From the NCBI GenBank assembly GCA_021107195.1, contig JAIOTF010000223.1, positions 1-12,764 on the forward strand: a stretch of DNA of 12,764 bases, written 5' to 3'. The position numbers and the translations under genes were made by a program. Below the pieces are notes generated by a model, which worked only from the letters and a program-made list of their open reading frames with translations, was not told the DNA's origin and ran no database searches. This DNA is from Anaerolineaceae bacterium. GTDB taxonomy: Bacteria; Chloroflexota; Anaerolineae; Anaerolineales; Anaerolineaceae. Positions 6,381-12,764 of this stretch are shown piece by piece. Every line of letters begins with the position of its first letter. Positions within the stretch are counted from its first letter, which is position 1.

Positions 6381-7355
6381 CTAGGCACCTTCTTCCGTGA
6401 AAACATCTTCAAATATTGACTCGATGGGCGGTTCAGGGCTGTTTTCTGCATACGCTACCGCATCCTCAACTTCCTTACGCACCTCAGCTTCAATCTCCCT
6501 GCACTCTGCTTCACGTAGGATTCCGCGCTCAACAAGAGCTTGTTCCAATCTACAAATTGGGCCTTTTTTGCGCCACGCGTCCACTTCTTCCTTGCTGCGA
6601 TACACCATTGGATCACCGTAATAATGTCCTTCAATACGGTAGGTTTCACATTCCAGTAAATACGGGCCAGAACCGCTGCGCACATAATCAATTGCTTCTT
6701 CGGCTGCGAAGTGAACTGCCTCAAAATCATTACCATCCACTTGTTGGATAGGTATGTGGTATGCCGCAGCGCGGTTCTTCATCCCACCAGCCATGGAACG
6801 ACTTACTTCTGTAGAAACCGCATAATGGTTATTCTCAAAAAGGAAGATCACCGGCAGTTTCCATAATGCTGCCAGATTCATTGCCTCATGGGTATTACCT
6901 TCATTGGTAGCACCATCACTAAACGACACAACAGTAACTTGATCTGTGCCGCGCATTTTTGCGGATAAACCAGATCCCACTGAGATAGGAAGACCGCCGC
7001 TGACAATACCATTCGCGCCCAAGTTTCCAACCTCAAGACTGGCAATATGCATACTGCCACCTTTCCCCTTACAATAACCAGTAAACTTACCAAGAATTTC
7101 TGCCAACATTGGGCGAAGTTCTCCCCCCTTCGCGAGCATGTGCCCATGCCCGCGGTGTGTGCTAACAATATAATCGTCTTCCCTTAGTTGGGCAATCACA
7201 CCCGCAGCAATCGCTTCCTGTCCAATATAAAGGTGTGTGGTTCCCCCAATTTTTCCCTGCGTAAAGAGCACTTTTAAAGCCTCCTCATGCAGGCGTATCA
7301 CCCACATTAAGCGATAACGATCAACCAACAATTTTGGATCCGCTTGTTTGGTCAT
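6381..7355 (-). CDS. Thiamine-diphosphate 2-oxoacid/acetoin dehydrogenase E1 alpha subunit (pair 1)
   Basis: The 324-residue E1 alpha has the active-site loop STHRGHGH (65-72), the block GKGGSMHI (97-104) and a thiamine-binding stretch running from D147-G148 to N175-N176. The usual GDG start of that motif reads SDG here (Ser146), while the magnesium-binding Asp147 and the final Asn are kept. YRIEGHYYGDP near the C-terminal third matches the family block with the conserved Gly-His. Start chosen at 7353-7355 (MTKQADP), 10 bp after the preceding stop and behind AGAGAGG; a longer reading from 7409 would overlap the neighbour by 44 bp and adds no family sequence. Length matches AcoA-like proteins (about 320-335). 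Forms an alpha2beta2 E1 with the next gene. Confidence 0.9.
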   Translation of the reverse strand: MTKQADPKLLVDRYRLMWVIRLHEEALKVLFTQGKIGGTTHLYIGQEAIAAGVIAQLREDDYIVSTHRGHGHMLAKGGELRPMLAEILGKFTGYCKGKGGSMHIASLEVGNLGANGIVSGGLPISVGSGLSAKMRGTDQVTVVSFSDGATNEGNTHEAMNLAALWKLPVIFLFENNHYAVSTEVSRSMAGGMKNRAAAYHIPIQQVDGNDFEAVHFAAEEAIDYVRSGSGPYLLECETYRIEGHYYGDPMVYRSKEEVDAWRKKGPICRLEQALVERGILREAECREIEAEVRKEVEDAVAYAENSPEPPIESIFEDVFTEEGA

Positions 7356-7365
7356 AGCCTCTCTC

Positions 7366-8265
7366 TTACTCCAGTGAAGTGCGTGCTTCAATCTTGGCAA
7401 GGTCTTCAATAATGTTGATCACAGCAGAGTGGTCTAGATCACCACGACCGGATGCGATCATCGCATTGAACAATTGACGGGCAACAGCTGTGCATGGCAA
7501 CGGAACATTCAATTCCTTGGCAGTTTCCATAATGATATTGAGGTCCTTCAAATGGAACTTACTTTTGAACCCCGGCTCAAATTCACCCCTGATCAATTTG
7601 GGACCGCGAGCATCCATCACGCGGGTTTGTGCGTAACCACCGCTCAACACTTTCAGAATTATTGCTGGATCAACATTCGCCTTGGCACCAAGCACAAATG
7701 CTTCCGCCATGCCAATAAAATTCAACGCGACCTGAATTTGGTTGCAAGCCTTCACAGTCTGGCCTGCGCCATTGTCACCACACAAAGTTACGGTTTTACC
7801 CATGATCTCGAACACTGGTAAAACTTCGTTGAACAAATCTTCCGGCCCACCCACCATAATCGACAATGCTGCATTCATCGCGCCTGACTCGCCACCGCTT
7901 ACCGGTGCATCCAGACAACGTACACCCTTCTTACCCAATTCTTCTGCCACCTTGACCGCAACGCCAGGAGCAATGGTGCTCATGTCCACATAGATCAGAC
8001 CTTCGCGTGCCGCCTCAATGATCCCCTCCGCACCCAATGCAACCTTTTCCACATCAGGTGAATCGGGAACCATGGAAATGACCAAATCTGTCTTAGCTGC
8101 AACTTCTTTGCAAGACGACGCCCCTTCAGCACCTTTAGCAACGATCTTCTTCAGCATCTCTTCAAAAACATCATAAGCCACAACTTCATACCCCGCATCG
8201 AGTAAATGAGAAGCCATGTGATAACCCATAATGCCAACACCAACAAAGCCAATTTTCGGTTTCAT
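7366..8265 (-). CDS. 3-hydroxyisobutyrate dehydrogenase / tartronate-semialdehyde reductase family enzyme
   Basis: The 299-residue beta-hydroxyacid dehydrogenase has the N-terminal dinucleotide motif GFVGVGIMG (6-14), Asp32 at the end of the second strand (favouring NAD(H)), the substrate block DAPVSGG (119-125) and the catalytic-lysine block VKACNQ with Lys172 and Asn175. Length fits the family (about 290-300). Known reaction: reversible NAD(P)-linked conversion between a 3-hydroxyacid and its semialdehyde, such as 3-hydroxyisobutyrate, D-glycerate/tartronate semialdehyde or 4-hydroxybutyrate. It has a strong GGAGG ribosome site and sits between E2 and E1 pair 1 with short gaps, so it works in the same pathway. 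Which hydroxyacid it handles is not readable here. Confidence 0.9.
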   Translation of the reverse strand: MKPKIGFVGVGIMGYHMASHLLDAGYEVVAYDVFEEMLKKIVAKGAEGASSCKEVAAKTDLVISMVPDSPDVEKVALGAEGIIEAAREGLIYVDMSTIAPGVAVKVAEELGKKGVRCLDAPVSGGESGAMNAALSIMVGGPEDLFNEVLPVFEIMGKTVTLCGDNGAGQTVKACNQIQVALNFIGMAEAFVLGAKANVDPAIILKVLSGGYAQTRVMDARGPKLIRGEFEPGFKSKFHLKDLNIIMETAKELNVPLPCTAVARQLFNAMIASGRGDLDHSAVINIIEDLAKIEARTSLE

Positions 8266-8297
8266 CTTATCCTCCGTATCCTCATTACAACTGAAAA

Positions 8298-9479
8298 CTA
8301 ATCCGCCATCTCTTCAATTAATTCTTTCAAACGTTTCAGGAATCGACCAGCCGGTGCCCCATCTACCAACCTGTGGTCAAAAGCCAGGGTCATCTTCATC
8401 AGTGGCCGCACCTTGACAACGCCATCCTCAACAATTGGTTTTTCAACAATAGCGCCCATTCCCAAAACTGCACATTCAGGAACATTAATTACCGGCAAGA
8501 ATGAGTCAATATCCAGGCTGCCAAGATTCGTGATCGTGAAAGTGCCACCTCCCAGATCTGAAATAGTGCTCTTTCCTTCAACCGCCCGCCCTGTCATCGA
8601 CAGGAATTCCTTTTGCAATGTTTCCACATCCTTGCGGTTGACCGCCTGCATCACCGGAACTAACAATCCCCGCTCAGTATCAACTGCGATACCAATATTC
8701 ACATCCTCGAATTCCCAGATATCATCTCCATTGATCTGAGCATTCATATATGGGAATGCTTTCAATGCGGTTGCCACCTGCTTTGCCAGAAGGACGTTGT
8801 AACTCACCTTTTTACCGTCAATCAGTGTGCTTTGCCGTTTTGCCACAAATTTTGTAGCATCAACTTCAACCGTCATCCCAACCCGCGCCACTGTGCGTGC
8901 ACTTTTATTCATACGGTCAGCAATCTTGCGACGCGTGGAAGTCATGACTTGCTTGGTGACCAACTGTCCTGTGCTCGTAGCACCGGCTTGCATCGCCAGG
9001 CGAGCAGCCTCAACGTCTTCTCGTTTTATCCTGCTGCCTTTCGGAACAATCGTGCTAATATCCACACCCAGCTCTGCTGCCAATTTGCGAGCAGAAGGAG
9101 AAATGCTGACCCGTTTTTGAGATGCGCTGGATTTTTCTGTTGCGGGGCTTTTAGCAGAACTGCCAGAAACTGACTGAATCTCTAATTTCGGAGCTACGCC
9201 TTTAGCAACTTCCCCTGGGATATCATTAGGCAAAGCTTCACCCTGCGCTGTGATCACGGCAATTACACTATTGCAGGGCACTTCCTCTCCAACAGCCTTG
9301 AGGATCTTCGCCAACACACCTGAAACAGGTGCCTCTACATCCTGTGCCGCCTTATCCGTTTCAACCTCCACAAGCGGAGCGCCTTCTTCAATCTCATCAC
9401 CTTCTTCTGCTAACCATCCCAGGATCACACCATGGGTCATATTCAAACCAAGTTTTGGCATTGCAAAATAAGTCGCCAT
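8298..9479 (-). CDS. Dihydrolipoamide acyltransferase (E2) of a 2-oxoacid/acetoin dehydrogenase complex
   Basis: The 393-residue E2 has one lipoyl domain (about 1-78) with lipoylated Lys43 in EVETDKAAQDVEAP, a linker rich in Ser, Ala and Lys (about 100-123), a peripheral subunit-binding domain (about 126-158, SPSARKLAAELGVDISTIVP) and a C-terminal catalytic domain ending in FDHRLVDG with His369 and Asp373. Known role: accepts the acyl group from E1 on the lipoyl arm and passes it to CoA, forming the core of the complex. The ATG at 9477-9479 was chosen because AAGGAAG lies 8 bp before it; a TTG two codons upstream is too close to that site. It lies between the two E1 pairs and is the only E2 in the window, so both may share it. 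Confidence 0.95.
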   Translation of the reverse strand: MATYFAMPKLGLNMTHGVILGWLAEEGDEIEEGAPLVEVETDKAAQDVEAPVSGVLAKILKAVGEEVPCNSVIAVITAQGEALPNDIPGEVAKGVAPKLEIQSVSGSSAKSPATEKSSASQKRVSISPSARKLAAELGVDISTIVPKGSRIKREDVEAARLAMQAGATSTGQLVTKQVMTSTRRKIADRMNKSARTVARVGMTVEVDATKFVAKRQSTLIDGKKVSYNVLLAKQVATALKAFPYMNAQINGDDIWEFEDVNIGIAVDTERGLLVPVMQAVNRKDVETLQKEFLSMTGRAVEGKSTISDLGGGTFTITNLGSLDIDSFLPVINVPECAVLGMGAIVEKPIVEDGVVKVRPLMKMTLAFDHRLVDGAPAGRFLKRLKELIEEMAD

Positions 9480-9505
9480 AATCAATTCTTCCTTTAATCC
9501 CGCTT

Positions 9506-10483
9506 CTAGTCCATTAATTTCAAGACGGCATTTTTGATTTTTTCTTCGCTAGGAATTACCATAGCTTCCAATTGACGGTTATAGGGCATCGGTACATCCA
9601 AACCTGCGACAATTACGGGGTGATCATCCAATAGATCAAACCCCCGTTCAACCACTTGGGAAACAATTTCAGCGCCAATACCACTGCGGCGATTGGACTC
9701 GTGCGTCACGATCAACCGGTGCGTCTTATCCAATGATTGCAGTACTGTGTCATAATCAAAAGGATAGATCGTCCGCGGGTCGATCACTTCACATTTAATC
9801 CCCATCTGATTCAAGGATTCTGCGGCAGCAAGCGCCTTGTGTACCATAATTGAAATAGCAACGATCGTTACGTCTGCCCCTTCACGTCGAACAACTGCCT
9901 CGCCAAATGGGATTGTATAATCTTCTTCTGGCACTTCACCGCGGATCTCATAACCGCGTTTATGTTCAAAAAACAATACGGGGTCGTTGCTTCGAATAGC
10001 AGTCTTAAGTAATCCCTTCACATCATATGGTGTGATCGGCATCACAACCTGTAAACCTGGCACATGACTGAACCACGCTTCAAACGACTGTGAGTGTTGC
10101 GCAGCCTGCCCGCCTCCTGCTCCCACTGGCGCCCGAATGACCAGCGGCACATTGATCTTCCCGCCAAACATATAGCGGATCTTGGCAATCTGGTTGACCA
10201 ATTGATCCATGCCAATCGTGATCCAGTCGGAGAACAAAATCTCGCCAATCGGGCGCGAACCTGTGGCAGCAGCCCCAAGACAGGCACCAACGATCGCCGC
10301 CTCAGAAATCGGAGTATCCCGCACCCTCTCTGGACCAAACTCATCGTATAACCCAAGAGTAATGCCAAAAGGATTGCCGCGCACACCAACATCGCAACCC
10401 ATAATAATCACAGTTTCATCACGCCGGAATTCTTCCTTAAGCGCCTCATTTAAAGCCTGTTTGATAGTCATTGTGCGGGTCAT
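9506..10483 (-). CDS. Thiamine-diphosphate 2-oxoacid/acetoin dehydrogenase E1 beta subunit (pair 2)
   Basis: The 325-residue E1 beta keeps RVRDTPISE (53-61, Glu61 as the cofactor-activating glutamate) and AAQHSQS with His130. The N-terminal block that reads GEDVG in pair 1 is GCDVG here, with Cys30 in place of Glu. By eye roughly half of the aligned positions agree with the pair 1 beta subunit, so they are old paralogues and not a recent duplication. The start ATG overlaps the alpha stop codon in an ATGA arrangement, which implies translational coupling. The C-terminal domain begins near VRREGADVTIVA. It pairs with the alpha subunit upstream and probably hands its acyl group to the E2 that follows 26 bp later. 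Substrate undetermined. Confidence 0.9.
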   Translation of the reverse strand: MTRTMTIKQALNEALKEEFRRDETVIIMGCDVGVRGNPFGITLGLYDEFGPERVRDTPISEAAIVGACLGAAATGSRPIGEILFSDWITIGMDQLVNQIAKIRYMFGGKINVPLVIRAPVGAGGGQAAQHSQSFEAWFSHVPGLQVVMPITPYDVKGLLKTAIRSNDPVLFFEHKRGYEIRGEVPEEDYTIPFGEAVVRREGADVTIVAISIMVHKALAAAESLNQMGIKCEVIDPRTIYPFDYDTVLQSLDKTHRLIVTHESNRRSGIGAEIVSQVVERGFDLLDDHPVIVAGLDVPMPYNRQLEAMVIPSEEKIKNAVLKLMD

Positions 10484-11574
10484 AACACGTACTCACCTCT
10501 GCTTTTCAGGATTTCCATAAATTCGGGAGAATAAATACCATCATATAAAGAAGAAAGCGGCGGTTCAGGAGCAGTCTTGGCATACTCGATCGCGTCGAGA
10601 ACTTCCTGTTTGGCAGACTCATAAACAGCCTGCACCTGCTCTTCGCTAAAGCCGCCATTCTCAACCAGAAACCGGCACATTCTCTCCACCGGATCAAAAG
10701 CGGTCCAGGGGGCGTTGGTTGCCATATCGCGATATCTTTCATCATCAGCAACAAAATGACCAATATACCTGTAATACTTCGCTTCAATCAGAGTTGGGCC
10801 ATTTCCACTGCGTGCCCGCTCAACGGCTTTAGCGACAGCATTGTAAACAGCAAAAACATTAAAACCATCCACCGTCACACCTGGAATACCATACCCAATT
10901 GCCCGGTCGGATACCCGCGGATTCTTGGACGCCTTCTTATAAGGTAAACTTATCGCCCACTGATTGTTTTCACACAAGAAAATGACAGGCAAATCCCAGG
11001 TAGCAGCCAGATTGATTGACTCATGCCACACGCCTTGATTTGTACCGCCATCGCCATGGAAACACACCACAACATTATCCTTGCCCAACACCTTTGAGCT
11101 AAGAGCCGCCCCCACCGCAATCGGCATCCCGCTGCCCACAATACCAGTTGCGCCCAGCATACCTTCATCAACCGCCGCGATGTGCATTGAACCGCCTTTA
11201 CCAAGGCAATAGCCATCGTATTTGCCCATCAGTTCAGCCATCATCTTTTTCACATCCCCCCCTTTGGCAATCGTATGACCATGCCCGCGATGTGTGCTGG
11301 TGATAAAATCGCTGTCCCTCAAAGCTGCACAGGCGCCAACACCAATTGCTTCGGCACAAACATAGGAATGTGCCAAGCCATAAATATAATTCTGCTTCCA
11401 AAGCCCCTTTACAGATGTATCAAATTCCCGGATCAAAGCCATCCGGCGATACATTTTAAGGATCTGGTCTCCAGAAAGCCCCTCTGGAGCCGTCAAAGGC
11501 TGCATGATCTCCCTTTTGTAGTCCTCAATGGCTGCCAAGGTCTCTTCCATGGTGACGAAACTTGTTTTTGCCAT
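10480..11574 (-). CDS. Thiamine-diphosphate 2-oxoacid/acetoin dehydrogenase E1 alpha subunit (pair 2)
   Basis: The 364-residue E1 alpha has STHRGHGH (93-100), LGKGGSMHI (124-132) and a canonical thiamine motif from G174-D175-G176 to N203-N204. The start ATG at 11572-11574 was chosen because GGAGGT lies 9 bp before it; an in-frame reading from 11643 would overlap the hydrolase gene. It carries about 30 extra N-terminal residues compared with the pair 1 alpha subunit. The C-terminal block reads YRYIGHFVADDERYRDMA, where the usual Gly-His is followed by an altered DP-x-x-YR region. Known role: with beta, decarboxylates a 2-oxo acid or cleaves an acetoin-like ketol and passes the acyl group to E2. 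First of the E1/E2 genes, 55 bp after the hydrolase. Confidence 0.9.
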   Translation of the reverse strand: MAKTSFVTMEETLAAIEDYKREIMQPLTAPEGLSGDQILKMYRRMALIREFDTSVKGLWKQNYIYGLAHSYVCAEAIGVGACAALRDSDFITSTHRGHGHTIAKGGDVKKMMAELMGKYDGYCLGKGGSMHIAAVDEGMLGATGIVGSGMPIAVGAALSSKVLGKDNVVVCFHGDGGTNQGVWHESINLAATWDLPVIFLCENNQWAISLPYKKASKNPRVSDRAIGYGIPGVTVDGFNVFAVYNAVAKAVERARSGNGPTLIEAKYYRYIGHFVADDERYRDMATNAPWTAFDPVERMCRFLVENGGFSEEQVQAVYESAKQEVLDAIEYAKTAPEPPLSSLYDGIYSPEFMEILKSRGEYVL

Positions 11575-11629
11575 GTGCCTGTTACCTCCAGGTTTAAAAA
11601 TAAAATTACAAAAAGTTTGATCAACCTTC

Positions 11630-12391
11630 TCAATCCAACTCAATCATTTCACCAGGCTTAATCACCGAAAGCTTAGGCTGATAAGCACCAGCTTCCACAG
11701 ATTTTTCAACCAGCTCACAGAATTGTTTAACGTCATCGCATCCCGGGTCGATATAATGACTATCAATGATGTGTTCCAGGCCAAGCCACTGACTCGCCAA
11801 CCAACCTTCATAAGGGGTAATCTCACCACATTTGTAGCATTCCATATGCGGCAGCGAATTCTCCGGCAGCGAAATGTGCATCAAGCCCACGTTGGGTTTG
11901 TACAACTCTCCCCACATCTTCATATCATACGTCAGGGCTGTATCACCAGGATGATAAATGCGCACACCAAGTGCGGCATCAATCATAAAACCCATTGCCG
12001 GGCCGGAAAGCAGCTCCTGGTCTGGTGTCACTGTAAACGACCAGTGATGGCTCTCAATGGACCGCACAGTAACACCAGCAACTTCCATCAACATACCCCA
12101 AATTGTCACCCTCATCAGGTCAGGATCAATCCCGTGAACTGTTGTCAAGTTATGGACAACATCTTTGGCACATATCACCGGGCATTTATATTTGCGCAAG
12201 ATCTCAGGAGCATCCCCAAAATGGTCGTAAGCATTATGTGTGATCAATAACAAATCCACTCGATCTAACTCATCAGCCTTGAAAGGCGCTACCGGATTAT
12301 CATTTAAGAAAGGATCAACAACTATATGTACTCCACTCTTTGTAATAATCTTGTAACCGGCATATCCAAAAAATTGAATCTTTACGCTCAT
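11630..12391 (-). CDS. UlaG/UPF0173-like metallo-beta-lactamase-fold hydrolase with an altered metal motif
   Basis: The 253-residue protein follows the metallo-beta-lactamase fold: FFGYAGYKI near the start, VVDPFL (24-29), LLITHNAYDHFGD (48-60), ESHHWSF (113-119), IYHPGDT (145-151) and SHYIDPG (211-217). The usual first metal motif H-x-H-x-D-H reads HNAYDH, so the second His is Ala54; His52, Asp56, His57, His116, Asp150 and His212 remain as possible ligands. An extra C185-x2-C188 pair lies where relatives have a Gly-rich loop. Relatives include L-ascorbate-6-phosphate lactonase (UlaG) and hydrolases of unknown role. A lactonase-like step in the pathway is plausible but unproven. First gene of the E1/E2 operon; AAGGAT lies 10 bp before its ATG. 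Confidence 0.85.
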   Translation of the reverse strand: MSVKIQFFGYAGYKIITKSGVHIVVDPFLNDNPVAPFKADELDRVDLLLITHNAYDHFGDAPEILRKYKCPVICAKDVVHNLTTVHGIDPDLMRVTIWGMLMEVAGVTVRSIESHHWSFTVTPDQELLSGPAMGFMIDAALGVRIYHPGDTALTYDMKMWGELYKPNVGLMHISLPENSLPHMECYKCGEITPYEGWLASQWLGLEHIIDSHYIDPGCDDVKQFCELVEKSVEAGAYQPKLSVIKPGEMIELD

Positions 12392-12418
12392 TTTGCATCA
12401 ATCCTTTCAAGTATTTTC

Positions 12419-12430
12419 TTATTGCAATAA
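12419..12430. repeat. 12-bp palindrome TTATTGCAATAA
   Basis: A perfect palindrome that abuts the larger operator-like palindrome, 28 bp before the hydrolase start codon. It may be a second regulator's site; no known protein can be assigned from sequence alone. Confidence 0.4.
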
Positions 12431-12454
12431 AACGACTTACTCGAGTAAGTCGTT
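12431..12454. promoter_or_regulatory. LacI-type operator before the hydrolase/E1/E2 operon, possibly also a terminator hairpin
   Basis: A perfect 24-bp palindrome with core TTACTCGAGTAA, identical to the core of the operator at 4164-4179 more than 8 kb away. In RNA it can fold into a 10-bp stem with a UCGA loop; in the gene direction it runs into TTTTATT and on the other side into an A-rich run, so it may also end transcription of the regulator gene, whose stop codon lies 18 bp before it. The stem has only about 40 percent GC, so the terminator reading is weaker. Confidence 0.65.
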
Positions 12455-12472
12455 AAGAAAAAAATTAAGCTT

Positions 12473-12764
12473 TCAATCTTTACCACTACCTGTTTTAGTA
12501 TTCTCTGCCTGAATTGCCCGCAACCCCTGTGCAGTAACGCGCTCCGTTTGCTCAAGATGTGCAAACATAGCCTGATAAGCCCGCTCTGCATCGCCATGCT
12601 TGACTGCATCCAGAACTGCCCGATGGTGAGAACATGCTTCTTTTGCCGCATCGGGTGAACTGCTGCCAACGGAAATAAATTGCAGCATCAGACCGGTTAA
12701 CGGTTCCAAAATCAATTCAAACAAGGGATTGTCAGAAGCGCGCGCTAAACCAACATGGAATGCG
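12473..12764 (-). CDS. GntR-family transcriptional regulator, FCD (FadR) type, C-terminal part
   Basis: Only the C-terminal 96 or so residues lie in the window and the reading frame is open through the right edge. AFHVGLARASDNPLFELIL is the typical FCD-domain start of the last third, and HHRAVLDAVKHGDAERAYQA is the typical penultimate helix pair, with its His being one of the family's metal or ligand contacts. The C-terminal tail ends about 17 residues later with TKTGSGKD. The N-terminal winged helix is outside the window. Known role of the family: senses small carboxylic acids or sugar acids. Same strand as the operon that follows 81 bp later, so it may co-regulate it. Confidence 0.85.
   Translation of the reverse strand, partial: AFHVGLARASDNPLFELILEPLTGLMLQFISVGSSSPDAAKEACSHHRAVLDAVKHGDAERAYQAMFAHLEQTERVTAQGLRAIQAENTKTGSGKD

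Larger units (their letters stand above)
12392..12472 (-). other. Regulator-to-hydrolase intergenic region with two abutting palindromes
   Basis: The 81-bp gap contains a perfect 24-bp palindrome (12431-12454) directly next to a perfect 12-bp palindrome TTATTGCAATAA (12419-12430). Only a weak promoter-like pair was found, TTAACG (12451-12456) and TTTTAT (12427-12432) with an 18-bp spacer that contains the operator core, the same layout as before the dehydrogenase operon. Confidence 0.5.

Noticed and set aside
7356..7409. Longer E1 alpha (pair 1) reading frame starting at 7409
   Set aside because: It overlaps the end of the HIBADH-like gene, and the extra residues do not resemble the family; the start at 7355 has a better-placed purine-rich ribosome site.
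9480..9485. TTG start two codons before the E2 ATG
   Set aside because: Only two bases separate it from the AAGGAAG ribosome site, and the lipoyl domain normally begins just before the residues encoded from the ATG.
5397..11574. Recent tandem duplication of the E1 genes
   Set aside because: By eye the beta subunits agree at only about half of aligned positions and the alpha subunits differ in length and motifs, so an old divergence or separate acquisition fits better.
11575..11643. Longer E1 alpha (pair 2) reading frame starting at 11643
   Set aside because: It would start inside the hydrolase gene and translate through the GGAGGT ribosome site of the proper ATG at 11574.
11723..12250. Plus-strand open frame of 175 codons opposite the hydrolase gene
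   Set aside because: It lies wholly antisense to a well-supported gene, has no family-like sequence, and is rich in His, Gln and Asn as expected of a shadow frame.

Overview
All genes in the window lie on the minus strand, so transcription runs from the right edge to the left edge. The sequence looks like a bacterial catabolic locus of moderate GC. The substrate-binding lipoprotein has an Ala/Glu/Pro-rich linker just after its lipobox Cys, a style common in Chloroflexota (Anaerolineae). That taxonomic guess is an inference from style only and is weak. No tRNA, rRNA, CRISPR array or mobile element was seen.

Right part (about 5.4-12.76 kb): the C-terminal part of a GntR-family (FCD-type) regulator comes first. 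After an 81-bp gap with two abutting palindromes follows a tight run of seven genes: an UlaG/UPF0173-like metallo-hydrolase, a thiamine-diphosphate E1 alpha/beta pair (pair 2), a lipoyl E2 acyltransferase, a 3-hydroxyisobutyrate-dehydrogenase-like reductase, and a second, clearly different E1 alpha/beta pair (pair 1). No E3 (dihydrolipoamide dehydrogenase) gene is present.

Middle (about 4.0-5.4 kb): a LacI-family repressor gene has a good sigma70-like promoter and an operator-like dyad over the expected start of transcription.

Left part (1-4.03 kb): a zinc-dependent medium-chain dehydrogenase is followed by a ribose-type sugar ABC importer: a double-domain ATPase, a permease, and the N-terminus of a substrate-binding lipoprotein cut by the window edge.

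How it may work together: the dyad core TTACTCG(A/T)GTAA occurs before the dehydrogenase/importer operon, before lacI and before the hydrolase/E1/E2 operon, with a weaker copy before the binding protein. This suggests one LacI-type regulon. The inferred picture is that an unphosphorylated polyol, sugar or sugar-derived compound is imported and oxidised by the Zn-dehydrogenase, may pass a lactonase-like step, and yields 2-oxo or acetoin-like intermediates. The E1/E2 complexes would split these oxidatively to acyl-CoA while the HIBADH-like enzyme interconverts a semialdehyde and a hydroxyacid. No sugar kinase or aldolase is visible, so the route may be non-phosphorylative. The substrate cannot be read from the sequence.
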